This document shows, piece after piece, positions 33,838-43,158 of a DNA stretch of 64,000 nt. The notes under the pieces were generated by a model. It searched no databases, was not told where the DNA came from, and saw only the letters and a list, made by a program, of their open reading frames with translations. This DNA is from Nocardia testacea NBRC 100365. GTDB taxonomy: Bacteria > Actinomycetota > Actinomycetes > Mycobacteriales > Mycobacteriaceae. The stretch is taken from NCBI RefSeq assembly GCF_000308775.1, contig NZ_BAGJ01000274.1:62001-126000 (forward strand), in the 5' to 3' direction. A program made the position numbers and the translations under genes. Positions within the stretch are counted from its first letter, which is position 1, and each line of letters starts with the position of its first letter.

Positions 33838-35361
33838 GTGACCGGACTTTCTCGCCGTGACCTGCTCAGGACGTCGGCGGCCGCCGGCGTCGGAGCGATC
33901 ATCGTTCCGGGCCTCCCGGCCGCGGATCCGCCGGATGTCGCCTCCCCGAGCGACCCGGGAGTTGTGCCCACGGGCCACCCGGGCGAAGGCCCGGGATGCC
34001 CACCCGCGACGCTGACCGGCCACATCGTCCGCCCCGGCGACGCGTCGTACACCGAAGCGCGACTCGGCTGGGACCAGCTCTTTTCCCACTATCCGCTGGT
34101 CATCGCCTTCGCCCGGGAAACCCAGGACGTGCTGAACGCCCTCACGTGGGCGCGGCAGCACAATGTCGCGCTGCGGGTCCGCAGCGGCCGCCACGCCCTC
34201 GAAGGCTGGTCGAATGTCGACAACGGCCTCGTGATCGATGTCAGTGGGTTGAAGTCGGTCCGGATCGACCCCGGCGCTCGGATCGCGACGGTCGGCGCCG
34301 GGCTGAACCAGCTGGAAACGGTGACGACGCTCGCGGAGCACGACCTCGCGGTCACCACCGGAAGCGAGGGCAGCGTGAGCGTATGCGGCGCGACGCTCGG
34401 CGGTGGCCTGGGACCACTCGACCGCTGGATCGGCATGGCCTGTGACAGCCTGACGGCCGCCGAAGTCGTCATCGCCTCGGGTCCCGATTGCGCCGAGGTG
34501 ATCGAAGCGGACCTGCAGCACCATTCGGACCTGCTCTGGGCACTGCGCGGGGCGGGAAACGGCAACTTCGGGATCGTCACACAACTCACCTACCAGGTGC
34601 ATCCACTCGTACGGATCGCCTACGTGCAGGCGACGTGGGATGGCTCGGGGGACCTACGCGGGGTCTTCGACGAATGGCAGCGGACGGTACCGTCGGCCGA
34701 CAACCGTCTGGGGTCCGAGCTCGAGATCCACAAATCGCAGATCCTGCTGTCCGGGTGGCTCGCGGAGGGGACGGCGGCACAGGCCGCAGAGATGCTGGCT
34801 CCGATCCTGTCGGTCGGCACGCCCGATGTCACGGTGCAGGTCGGTAACTGGGGCGACATCTTCGCGGGAGCTCAGCTCCCGCTCGCGCAAGAGCCCGCGA
34901 ACTGTAAGTTCTTCTCCCAGTTCGTCGAAGAGCCGTTCCCGGAAAAGGCGATCGACATCATCGGCGACTTCATGCGAAACGCTCCCACGGAGGACAGCAA
35001 CTACTTCGTCGATGCCTTCGGCGGGGTGATCCGGCGGGAGCCACCCGGCGGCACGGCGTTCGCGCATCGCGACGCGCTCTTCTACGGCGAGATCGGTGCC
35101 GCCTGGGGGTCTCGTTCGGCACGGCCGGGCGTCGACGACCCGCTGACCTCCCAAGCCCAGGCCTGGACCGCCGAGTTCGGCCAGGCGCTGCGGCCCTATA
35201 CGGACGGCGCCTATGTGAACGTGCCGAACGTCGGAATGCAGGAGTGGGAGATCGCCTACTGGGGGAGCCGGCATTTCGAGCGGCTGCGGCGGATCAAGGC
35301 GAAGTACGACCCCCACAACATCTTCCGGTACGAGCAGAGTATCCCGCCCGCGTCACAGTGA
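33838..35361 (+). CDS. FAD-linked oxidoreductase, berberine-bridge-enzyme-like, Tat-exported
   Basis: 507 aa from GTG 33838. An N-terminal twin-arginine signal (SRRDLLRTSAAAGVGAIIVPGLPAA) precedes a PCMH FAD domain: VRSGRHALEGWS has the flavinylated His (H119), and CGATLGGGLG follows. The canonical GxCPTVG Cys of bicovalent enzymes is not in its usual place. The C-terminal BBE segment is clear (FERLRRIKAKYDPHNIFRYEQSIPP). Such enzymes oxidise sugars, alcohols or alkaloid-type amines. It is 150 bp downstream of the peptide gene and may be part of the same pathway, outside the membrane. Confidence 0.85.
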   Translation: MTGLSRRDLLRTSAAAGVGAIIVPGLPAADPPDVASPSDPGVVPTGHPGEGPGCPPATLTGHIVRPGDASYTEARLGWDQLFSHYPLVIAFARETQDVLNALTWARQHNVALRVRSGRHALEGWSNVDNGLVIDVSGLKSVRIDPGARIATVGAGLNQLETVTTLAEHDLAVTTGSEGSVSVCGATLGGGLGPLDRWIGMACDSLTAAEVVIASGPDCAEVIEADLQHHSDLLWALRGAGNGNFGIVTQLTYQVHPLVRIAYVQATWDGSGDLRGVFDEWQRTVPSADNRLGSELEIHKSQILLSGWLAEGTAAQAAEMLAPILSVGTPDVTVQVGNWGDIFAGAQLPLAQEPANCKFFSQFVEEPFPEKAIDIIGDFMRNAPTEDSNYFVDAFGGVIRREPPGGTAFAHRDALFYGEIGAAWGSRSARPGVDDPLTSQAQAWTAEFGQALRPYTDGAYVNVPNVGMQEWEIAYWGSRHFERLRRIKAKYDPHNIFRYEQSIPPASQ

Positions 35362-36239
35362 TCGACAGTTCGCCGTCGCACCCCGTCCCGACCGAGCTGT
35401 TCCTCTGCCAGGGGACATCGCCGACGCCCGGGTGAGTATCTTCCCGGTCGTGCAGCAGGGGCACGGCACTGTCGAAATCCGGGAGCCAGGTGTCTTCTTC
35501 GAGTGCAGATGCGGAGGAGAACTGGGAATGTACTAATTGGGGAATGGGCAGAAGGTCCCACATATCGCCGACACCCGATAGTCGAAGAGTTTCGGGCGAG
35601 CGCGTTCAATCCGCGGTATCAACCCCGGCCATTCACACCCACGTGCCGATCGTCCTCGTGTGAGGGCTGTGCTGCCACCGAATTGGACGCCGGCCACTAT
35701 GTCATCGTCACCCACAATTTGTATTCGGCCGGATATGCGCAACTGCGCACGAATCGGCATCGTCGAAGACAAAGGCGACTGCGCCATCCCGATCGCGGAC
35801 GATGAGGTCGTCCGATCGCCCGGTCTGTTGCGTCGGTTCCGCAGTCCGAGGCTCGGTCGAGTCGGCCGGAACCCGCGCCGCTGTTTCGGCGGAAATGTGA
35901 CATATAAAATCTGGTTCGAAGACTTACCGTTTCGCTTATCGGGACCAAGCCGGCCCATGAGGGCTCGGGTCGGCGCATGTGCCCCCGGTAGCTGTTGGGC
36001 CACGTAATCCGTTGTGGAGAGACGTGATTGGCGTCACTCTGCAGAGTACGTTCCTGGCCTGCGCATATACGTGTCCTGCGGAACTGGCCGATGGGTCCGG
36101 TGCGCCGCACAGTGGCCGATCACATCGACCCCCCGCTTGCGACTGTTCCAGCACACCAATACTGTTCTGACACAGAAGATGTCCCAAAAAGGACGACTTC
36201 TCGGATCTGTCGCTGTTGTATTCATTGGAGTTGCCGGCA
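35362..36239. other. long intergenic region, no supported gene
   Basis: About 880 bp. A lower-GC patch (TATAAAATC near 35902) could be a promoter for the P450 operon. Weak frames (such as GTG 36024 after GGAGAG, 49 codons, Cys-rich) lack support beyond a ribosome-like site. I see no hairpin or repeat family. Confidence 0.4.
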
Positions 36240-37502
36240 TTGACCAAGTCCCTACCGTCGACCGAAACCGGCACAGCCGGGTGCCCCTACTCTCAACCCG
36301 GCCCGACGGACACTTCCGCTCGCGAGCTCCTGTACACCGAGGAGTACGCCGCCGACCCGCATCGTGTTTTCGCCCGGATGCGCCGTCGCCACAAGACCCT
36401 CGCACCGGTGGAGCTGGCCCCGGGTATTCCCGCCACCTTGGTGATCGGCTATCACACCGCCATTCGGATCTACAACGATCCCGACCATTTCCCGGCCGAC
36501 GCGCGGTCGTGGGAGAAGACCGTTCCGGCGGACCATCCGCTCATGCCCATGATGGCGTGGCGGCCCAATGTCATGCGCAGCACCGGGTCCGAACATGCCC
36601 GGTACCGGCAGGCGATCACGGCCGCTCTGGATGGGGTCGATCTGTTCTCCATGCATCAGGACGTCGAGGCGGTCGCCGCCCCGCTGATCGACGCGTTCTG
36701 TATGAACGGTGAAGCCGAAGTCATCGGCCAGTATGCCTTCCCGCTGACCTTCCAAGTGCTCAACTCCATGCTGGGTTGCCCGCCGGATATCGGGCAGGAA
36801 ATCGCCGGCGGTATGGCCGCCATGTTCGAGGGCGGCGCCGCCGCCACCGACGCGGACGCCCGAATCAACGAAGCCCTCTTGGAACTGGTCACCCTCAAGC
36901 GCGCCGAACCGGGCCGCGACATCACCTCTCGTCTGCTGGCTCATTCGGCGCGACTCGAGGACGCGGAGATGGTGCACCAGTTGGCCGTGCTCTATGGGGC
37001 GGGGATCGAGCCGCTGACCAACCTGACGGTCAACACCCTGCTCCTCATGATCACCGACCCCCGGTTCACCGGCACCGCGTCACCGGGCGCGGCGCCGACG
37101 ACCCGGGACGCGCTCAACGAGCTGCTGTACACCGATCCGCCGATGGCGAACTACTGCCTCAGCTATCCGCGGCAGCCGATCATGCTCGACGGCGTCTGGT
37201 TGCCGGCTCATCAGCCGGTTATCGTCGGTATGTCGGCGTGTAACAACGACCCGGCGATCCACTCGGGTCAGTACACCGACAACAATGCCCATCTCGCCTG
37301 GGGGTCCGGCCCGCACGCCTGCCCGGCCAGGTCGATCGGTTACATGGTTGCCCAGAACGCGATCGATCAGTTGCTCGACGCGCTCCCCGAAATGCGGCTC
37401 GCCTGCCCGGTCGAGCAATTGCACTGGCGGCCGGGGCCTTTCCACCGCGCTCTCACCGCGATGCCGGTGATGTTTCCGCCCTCTCCGCCACTCGGTCGGT
37501 GA
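36240..37502 (+). CDS. cytochrome P450 lacking ExxR arginine (CYP157-like), copy 1
   Basis: 420 aa from TTG 36240 with GGAG 9 nt upstream; the same TTG/GGAG arrangement starts the paralog at 43159, giving 420 and 419 aa. Heme loop is WGSGPHACPAR (Cys361). I-helix: GAGIEPLTNL (253-262), Glu kept, Thr replaced by Pro. K-helix reads ELLYTDPP (294-301): the invariant ExxR is E-L-L-Y. CYP157 P450s are known to lack ExxR, which supports the comparison. First gene of a unit with a radical SAM gene and another P450. Substrate unknown. Confidence 0.85.
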   Translation: MTKSLPSTETGTAGCPYSQPGPTDTSARELLYTEEYAADPHRVFARMRRRHKTLAPVELAPGIPATLVIGYHTAIRIYNDPDHFPADARSWEKTVPADHPLMPMMAWRPNVMRSTGSEHARYRQAITAALDGVDLFSMHQDVEAVAAPLIDAFCMNGEAEVIGQYAFPLTFQVLNSMLGCPPDIGQEIAGGMAAMFEGGAAATDADARINEALLELVTLKRAEPGRDITSRLLAHSARLEDAEMVHQLAVLYGAGIEPLTNLTVNTLLLMITDPRFTGTASPGAAPTTRDALNELLYTDPPMANYCLSYPRQPIMLDGVWLPAHQPVIVGMSACNNDPAIHSGQYTDNNAHLAWGSGPHACPARSIGYMVAQNAIDQLLDALPEMRLACPVEQLHWRPGPFHRALTAMPVMFPPSPPLGR

Positions 37503-37911
37503 CGACGCTGCCCGTGGGTCACACTGCTCGGTGTGGCTCACGGACCACACCGTACGTCGTAGAGGGGTCGCAGGGGTGCGAGCGATACCCAGGCGCCGTA
37601 TGGAGAGTAGATTCTTCGCTCTGAATACCATTGCGCCGTAACATGTTCTGACGCAACGCCGCTCATCGCAAATGCATCAGGGATGAGGCGTATGGGTCGC
37701 GCCATAGCCGAGTTCTATCCTAGAATTATTTGTAGCGCTAACGAGTTCAGTACCAGTTAAGACCACTCAGTATTCGCGTTCTCACTACACCCTATGCCGA
37801 CCCGCTGGTTCGGCAGCGCATCGGCGGCACTGCCAGCTCACGGGCATGCCCGATAAGCCGATGGCATCTAGCAGCGCGCAGGAACTGCCGCATCGCACCG
37901 AGGAGGATGTC
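37503..37911 (+). promoter_or_regulatory. AT-rich leader upstream of the radical SAM gene
   Basis: About 400 bp with a distinctly AT-rich core (37715-37770), including TAGAAT at 37721-37726 as a possible -10 box and an AGCGCT dyad. A hairpin-like segment GTCACAC-tgctcg-GTGTG follows the P450 stop (37517-37535). It suggests that the radical SAM gene has its own promoter. No small gene is convincing here. Confidence 0.4.
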
Positions 37912-39039
37912 GTGGCTCAGCCCGTTTTTCTGGACGTCAGGCCAAGCAAGGAACGCATTTTAACCCGAGCATTCGAACTCGCGCAAGAGGATCCGGCATT
38001 GGCCGAACGTTTGATGCGCGTGAACGAAGTGGCCCGGGGCATTCGAACGGTGGAGGTGTGGGTTACCGACGCCTGCAACCTGCGGTGCAAGGGGTGCTGG
38101 TTCTTCGAGCACGATATGGACAAGCAGAGCATCGAGATTCGCGATCTGGACTCGATCCGGGCCTTCGCCGAAGACCTGCGCGATTCGAAGAAGATCACCA
38201 GCACGCTGCTGATCGGCGGTGAGCCGGCGCTGGTCCTGGATCGAGTCCGCGTGTTCGCCGAGACGATTCGCAATGTCACCGTGGTGACCAACGGGACGAG
38301 ACCGATTCCCTACGACGGACTGGAGGATCTCGCCATCGCGGTGTCCCTGTGGGGCGGCGGACCGGTCGACGACGAGTTGCGTGGCCATCGGCCCAACGGC
38401 CGGCGGATCAGCGGGTTGTTCGGTACGGCGCTGCGCACCTATACCGGCGACCCCCGGGCCACCTGGGTCTACACGCTCAGCGAGGCCGGGATGCCGTACC
38501 TCGAACGCACCGTCGAGGCCATCGCCGCGAACGGCAACCAGATCAACTTCGGTTACTACAGCGACAACGGCACCGATCCCACTGCGCGACTGCGCAATGA
38601 AGAACGGGCGATCGAGGAGATGACTCGCATGCGCGAGACCTATCCCGACACCGTCATCGGAGACCCCTACTACTTCCGCACCTTGGTCACCGGGCGCACA
38701 CACTGGGGTACCTTCGGTGCGGAGACCTGCCCCAGCATCAGCAACGATCATCCGGCCCACGCCCGGCGCCTGACCGAGGGGCATCCGATCGTGGGCCGCT
38801 TCAACGCCTACCGAACCGATCACAGCGTGCAGTACTGCGCCACCACCGGAGACTGCGACAACTGCCGGGACAGTCAGGCGGTCTGGAGCTGGTTGCTGGT
38901 GAATATGCATCGCTTCCTGGGCGACCTCGAGCACCTGGACACCTGGGTCACGCTGGCCGAGAACTTCTACCGGCAGTACTACTGGTCCAGCTACCACCCC
39001 GCTCGGCAGGCACCCGCCGAATCGGCTGTCGGCGCATAG
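37912..39039 (+). CDS. radical SAM enzyme of unknown specificity
   Basis: About 375 aa from GTG 37912, placed 5 nt after GGAGG; an in-frame ATG at 37846 lacks a ribosome site. The radical-SAM cluster motif CNLRCKGC is C55-C59-C62 (CxxxCxxC), followed by the GGEPAL SAM-binding loop and TVVTNGTR strand. A C-terminal CATTGDCDNC could bind an auxiliary Fe-S cluster, as in twitch/SPASM-like enzymes, but it is shorter than SPASM. Flanked by two P450 genes, 19 bp before the second. Likely a tailoring enzyme; substrate not deducible. Confidence 0.85.
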   Translation: MAQPVFLDVRPSKERILTRAFELAQEDPALAERLMRVNEVARGIRTVEVWVTDACNLRCKGCWFFEHDMDKQSIEIRDLDSIRAFAEDLRDSKKITSTLLIGGEPALVLDRVRVFAETIRNVTVVTNGTRPIPYDGLEDLAIAVSLWGGGPVDDELRGHRPNGRRISGLFGTALRTYTGDPRATWVYTLSEAGMPYLERTVEAIAANGNQINFGYYSDNGTDPTARLRNEERAIEEMTRMRETYPDTVIGDPYYFRTLVTGRTHWGTFGAETCPSISNDHPAHARRLTEGHPIVGRFNAYRTDHSVQYCATTGDCDNCRDSQAVWSWLLVNMHRFLGDLEHLDTWVTLAENFYRQYYWSSYHPARQAPAESAVGA

Positions 39040-39058
39040 GACCGGTCGGCACCCGGCC

Positions 39059-40285
39059 ATGGCAACCATGTCCCTGGAGAAGGCGCGGCTCTTCTCGGAT
39101 GTCCTTCGTGGTGACCCCGGTGCCCGGATCCTCTGGGCCCGGCCCGGGGCCGATCGGCACCGGGAGTACGAGAAGGTCCGCGCCCGCGGCCCGCTCGTCG
39201 CCAGCCGTCGCGGCCTGCTCTTCACCGCCTCTCACCCCCTGTGCCATCAGGTGCTCACCAGCGGCGACTTCGGGCCGACGCCCATCGGTGCGTCGGCCCG
39301 CCGCCGCAACGCGACCGGTGACACCACACTCGTCCATCCGGTCGACGATTCCTTCCTGAAACTGGAACCACCGCGGCACACGGAGCTGCGATCCCTGGTC
39401 GCCCCCGTATTCCACCGACGCGAACTCGCCGACCTCGGCCCCCGGATCGAAAAGATCGTGGGACACCGCCTGAACGAACTTCCCTGCGACCGGGTCACCG
39501 ACCTGATCACGAACTATGCCGAAGCCGTCCCCATGGCGATGATCTCTCATCTCCTCGGCCTACCGGATACGGAGGCCCCACGTTTCGCCGCCTGGGGGCA
39601 CCTGCTCGCCTCGCTGCTGGACGGTGCCAGAACGGCCCAGGAGCGGCAGCGTTCCCGAGCGCTCGTCACGGAGATGACCGCCTACTTCAAGGATCGCCTG
39701 GACCACGCCGACCCACAGGGCAGCGGACTCATCGCCGGGTTGGCGCAGCAATGCCCGGCCCGGCTGAACCTGCGCGAGGCCATCGCCACCTGCAGCATGC
39801 TGCTGGTCGGCGGCTTCGGCACCACCACACATCTGCTCGGGAACACCCTGCACACGCTGCTGCGGCAGCCCCATCTCCGGCCGGCCGACGGCGACTACAC
39901 GGCGGTGATCGAAGAATCCCTGCGCTACGACGCCCCCGTCCAGTACGTGGTCCGGGTCGCCAAGTCCGATACCCGACTCACCGGCCGGGCCATCACCGCG
40001 GGAACGCCGATCGTGCTGCTGCTCGCGGCCGCGAACCGCGATCCGGAGATCTTCACCGATCCACACGTCTTCGATCCACACCGCCGGGAGCCGCATCGCC
40101 ATCTCACCTTCGGCGCCGGCATCCATTTCTGTATCGGCGCGGCGCTGGCCCGCGCGGAAGCCGCTACCGCCGTCCAGCGGTTTTTCGAAAGGTATCCGAA
40201 CCCCCGTCTCGAGGGAAAACCCTCCCTCCTGGAATCCCGCGCCCTCCACGGCCTGCGCCGACTGCCCGTCGTTCTCGAGACCTGA
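39059..40285 (+). CDS. cytochrome P450, canonical
   Basis: 408 aa. Complete bacterial P450: HTELRSLVAPVFHRREL helix C, I-helix GGFGTTT, ExxR EESLRYDAPVQ, heme FGAGIHFCIGAALARAEA. Similar in outline to CYP105/CYP107-type enzymes of secondary metabolism. Starts 19 bp after the radical SAM stop (ATG 39059 or ATG 39068), so the two are co-transcribed. Confidence 0.88.
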   Translation: MATMSLEKARLFSDVLRGDPGARILWARPGADRHREYEKVRARGPLVASRRGLLFTASHPLCHQVLTSGDFGPTPIGASARRRNATGDTTLVHPVDDSFLKLEPPRHTELRSLVAPVFHRRELADLGPRIEKIVGHRLNELPCDRVTDLITNYAEAVPMAMISHLLGLPDTEAPRFAAWGHLLASLLDGARTAQERQRSRALVTEMTAYFKDRLDHADPQGSGLIAGLAQQCPARLNLREAIATCSMLLVGGFGTTTHLLGNTLHTLLRQPHLRPADGDYTAVIEESLRYDAPVQYVVRVAKSDTRLTGRAITAGTPIVLLLAAANRDPEIFTDPHVFDPHRREPHRHLTFGAGIHFCIGAALARAEAATAVQRFFERYPNPRLEGKPSLLESRALHGLRRLPVVLET

Positions 40286-40393
40286 CGGCGAGGGAGTGCC
40301 GCCGGGCGGGGCCCGCGGCCGTTGTCGCGGACGGCGCGCGGCACGCACGGCCGGTAAGCGCGTCACCGCCGGCGGGGACGGTACCGCGTTCGG

Positions 40394-40840
40394 TCAGATG
40401 TCGTCGATCCGGAAGAGCACGCACCGGCCGGCCAGCGCGGCGAACTCGTCCGGATCGTCGCTGGTCACCACCCCGGACTTGATCATGATCGGCACACCGG
40501 TGGGCACCAGCCGCGGAAACTCCCGCAGCACCGGTTCGCTTTCGCTCGCCGGGATCTCCACCAGGCGCACGACGCGCCGCCGCCGTCGGATCGTCAACTC
40601 CGCGGTGTCCGCGGCCTGTACGTTCTTCACCCAATCCGCACCGGGAATGCCGCCGAGAACGTATTCGTCGCCGTGGTATTCGAACGGTGTCACCGGTGTG
40701 GTCCTGGGTTTTCCCGTTTTCCGGCCCGGCACGGTGAGCAGCGCCATCGGCAGCGATACGCCTATTCGGCCGACGGCGGCCATCGCCCGGTTCATCGGTT
40801 TGAGCCAACGGGGGAGCCGGACGCCGGCCTCGTCTGTCAC
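40394..40840 (-). CDS. deazaflavin-dependent nitroreductase-family protein (Ddn-like)
   Basis: 148 aa from GTG 40838-40840 after GAGGA. Split-barrel F420-binding family: VPGRKTGKPRTTPVTPFEYHGDEYVLGG, then ADWVKNVQAADTAELTI. These match mycobacterial Ddn/DUF385 enzymes that reduce substrates with coenzyme F420H2, which suits a mycolata host. Convergent with the P450. Confidence 0.87.
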   Translation of the reverse strand: MTDEAGVRLPRWLKPMNRAMAAVGRIGVSLPMALLTVPGRKTGKPRTTPVTPFEYHGDEYVLGGIPGADWVKNVQAADTAELTIRRRRRVVRLVEIPASESEPVLREFPRLVPTGVPIMIKSGVVTSDDPDEFAALAGRCVLFRIDDI

Positions 40841-41075
40841 GATGCACTCCTCGGGAAATCGGTGTCGATGGCCCAGCGGGCCGGCCCGAGATCATATCGC
40901 GGCACGATCGGACACGGATCGCCGGATCGACCGGCTCCGGAGCCGGTGCCGGTTCCAGCCAGGCGATCCCGTTCCGGGACAGGAGTGCTCGTCCCGGTGA
41001 GGAACAGAACCTGTATCCACTGCGAGATCGGCGTTTCTGGGCCGAGCCGGTGCTCTCCGGCATTACCCTGAGGCG

Positions 41076-42416
41076 ATGCGCCCACGGCTCAGTCGGTCCT
41101 GTGTTGCCTCGCTCATCGTTCTCGTCTCGACCGTCCTGTTCTGTTCGCACTCCGCCGCGGCACCGCAATCCGCCGCCGGGCTGCCACGATTGGACGGCGG
41201 GTTCCTCTGGGGTGTGGCATCGTCGGGGTTCCAGTCCGAAGGCCATGCCCTCGACAGCAACTGGACTCGCTATATCGCAGGGAACCCCGCCTATGACCGC
41301 CTCGGGAATTCGGTGGATTTCTACGGCCGCTACGAATCCGATATCCGCCTCGCCGCGGACCTGGGCGTCCGGGTGTTCCGGATCGGGGTCGAATGGTCAC
41401 GCCTGCAACCGGCGCCGGGGGTCTGGGACGAGCAGGCCTTCCGCTTCTACGATTCGGTGATCGCGAGCATTGCCCGGGCCGGAATGCGACCTATGCTCAC
41501 CCTCGACCACTGGGTGTATCCGGGGTGGATCGCCGACCGGGGCGGCTGGCGCAGCCCGACCATCGTCGAGGACTGGCTGGCGAATATGCGCGCCGTCGTC
41601 GACCGTTACGCCGCCCACGACCCCCTGTGGGTCACCGTGAACGAACCCGTCGCCTATATCGCCCACGAGACGGGCCGCGGCAACGCCGACGCCACTCAGA
41701 TGCTGGACCGGATAGCGCAGGCGCACAACAGTATCTACGACCATATCCACCACGTCCGGCCCAACGCTCAGGTGACCAGTAACGTCGGCTACGTCGCCGG
41801 CGCGGAGGACCGGATCAACGGCGCCCTCGTCGACCGGATCGCCGCCCGCCTCGACTACATCGGAATCGACTACTACTGGGGCTACGACCCGGCCCGGACG
41901 ATACTCGAATACCTCGGCGGCGCAGTCGGGTCCGCGGTCCCGCCCGGACCACCGATCTGGGAGCTCCCGATCCGTCCGGAAGGGATCTACTTCGCCCTCC
42001 GGCACTATGCCGACCGCTTCCCCGGCAAACCCCTCTACATCGTCGAAAACGGTATGGCCACCGACAACGGACATCCACGCGCCGACGGCTTCACCCGCAG
42101 TGCCCATCTCCAGGACACCGTCTACTGGATCCAGCGCGCCGAGGCCGACGGTATCGATGTGATGGGCTACAACTACTGGAGCCTCACCGACAACTACGAA
42201 TGGGGAAGCTACCGCCCCCGGTTCGGCCTCTTCACCGTCGACACCACCACCGACCCTGGTCTCACCCGGCGCCCGACCGACGCCGTGGCCACCTACACCC
42301 GGACCATCGCCGAAGGTGGCGTGCCCGGCGACTATCGACCCACCCACGGCCTGGCGCCCTGCTTTCTCGTCGATCCCCCGGACAGCTGCCTACGCCCCGT
42401 GGCCGCCGCTCCCTGA
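41076..42416 (+). CDS. secreted glycoside hydrolase family 1 (beta-glucosidase-like)
   Basis: 446 aa. An N-terminal signal peptide (SCVASLIVLVSTVLFCSHSAAA) precedes the GH1 barrel: GGFLWGVASSGFQSEG, the acid/base motif WVTVNEPVAY, and the nucleophile motif YIVENGMA. A YWSLTDNYEW segment with substrate-binding Trp and Glu is also typical. It hydrolyses a beta-linked sugar outside the cell. Last residues contain two Cys, probably a disulfide. Confidence 0.88.
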   Translation: MRPRLSRSCVASLIVLVSTVLFCSHSAAAPQSAAGLPRLDGGFLWGVASSGFQSEGHALDSNWTRYIAGNPAYDRLGNSVDFYGRYESDIRLAADLGVRVFRIGVEWSRLQPAPGVWDEQAFRFYDSVIASIARAGMRPMLTLDHWVYPGWIADRGGWRSPTIVEDWLANMRAVVDRYAAHDPLWVTVNEPVAYIAHETGRGNADATQMLDRIAQAHNSIYDHIHHVRPNAQVTSNVGYVAGAEDRINGALVDRIAARLDYIGIDYYWGYDPARTILEYLGGAVGSAVPPGPPIWELPIRPEGIYFALRHYADRFPGKPLYIVENGMATDNGHPRADGFTRSAHLQDTVYWIQRAEADGIDVMGYNYWSLTDNYEWGSYRPRFGLFTVDTTTDPGLTRRPTDAVATYTRTIAEGGVPGDYRPTHGLAPCFLVDPPDSCLRPVAAAP

Positions 42417-43158
42417 TGGCTTACGGCCCGCACACCGTCTCGGCGGCGGAGCCACGTGCGACATCGCCGGAACAATGGAGCCGGGGTGGCTGATCCGTGC
42501 GGTCCTCGCGAAAAGTGTGACGTCACAGTGACAGTTGCGGTCCGGCCCTACCCGCTGTGCCATCCACATCGTCCGCGCGCGGCGACTCCCACGGGCCGCG
42601 GACCGATGAACTCGCCGCTCCATGGAAGGCGCAGGACAACTGGCGGATCTACCGAGCATGTTCCGTGCGCTCGGCACCGCAGGGCGGGGGTCAGGGGTGG
42701 CGACGCGGCCACCACCGCGGTTGAGATCATCAGGACTCCGAGAACGAGACAGGCGGGACCGCTGTCGCTGCCTACGGTCGAATTCTCCGAGGGGATTCCG
42801 GGTGACCCGGCGATCGGCGCGGGCGACGTTCCGGGCGTTGCCGTCCGATCCCGTCGACGCCGGGCCGAGGCGGTTCGGCAATGGCTCCAATGGGCGGAGG
42901 CTACGAGATCGCCGCTGCGCTGCGCGGCTCGGTAGTGGGGACCCGATGCGGCGACTACGAGTCGGCCGGCATATGTGTGGAATCACGCGCGGGCGAAATC
43001 GAATCCGTGCATTGCAGATCGAATACGAAGTGATCAATTCCGGGCGGTCGGTACGGATCGGGCGCCTTCCTCGAGTAGTCTCCCCTCGAGCGTTCCGGTG
43101 GCGTCCGCAGGGCTGCTTCCCGGGCGCCGCATCCGCCCGCGCATATGGAGTGACACAG
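42417..43158. other. long intergenic region, no supported gene
   Basis: About 740 bp before the second ExxR-less P450. A frame runs through it into the P450 but its residues are not P450-like and the ribosome site GGAG at 43147-43150 marks the real start. Nothing else recognisable. Confidence 0.4.

Noticed and set aside
36024..36170. A 49-codon Cys-rich frame after GGAGAG upstream of the P450, considered as a RiPP precursor.
   Set aside because: No coupling to the P450, no homology pattern, and high-GC DNA gives many such frames.
35362..36239. Possible CRISPR array or tRNA in long intergenic spaces (also 42417-43158).
   Set aside because: No repeated spacers and no cloverleaf-like pattern seen.
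42622..43158. N-terminal extension of the 43-kb P450 by 179 residues.
   Set aside because: Residues are Arg/Gly noise and the GGAG/TTG start at 43159 aligns with the 36-kb paralog.
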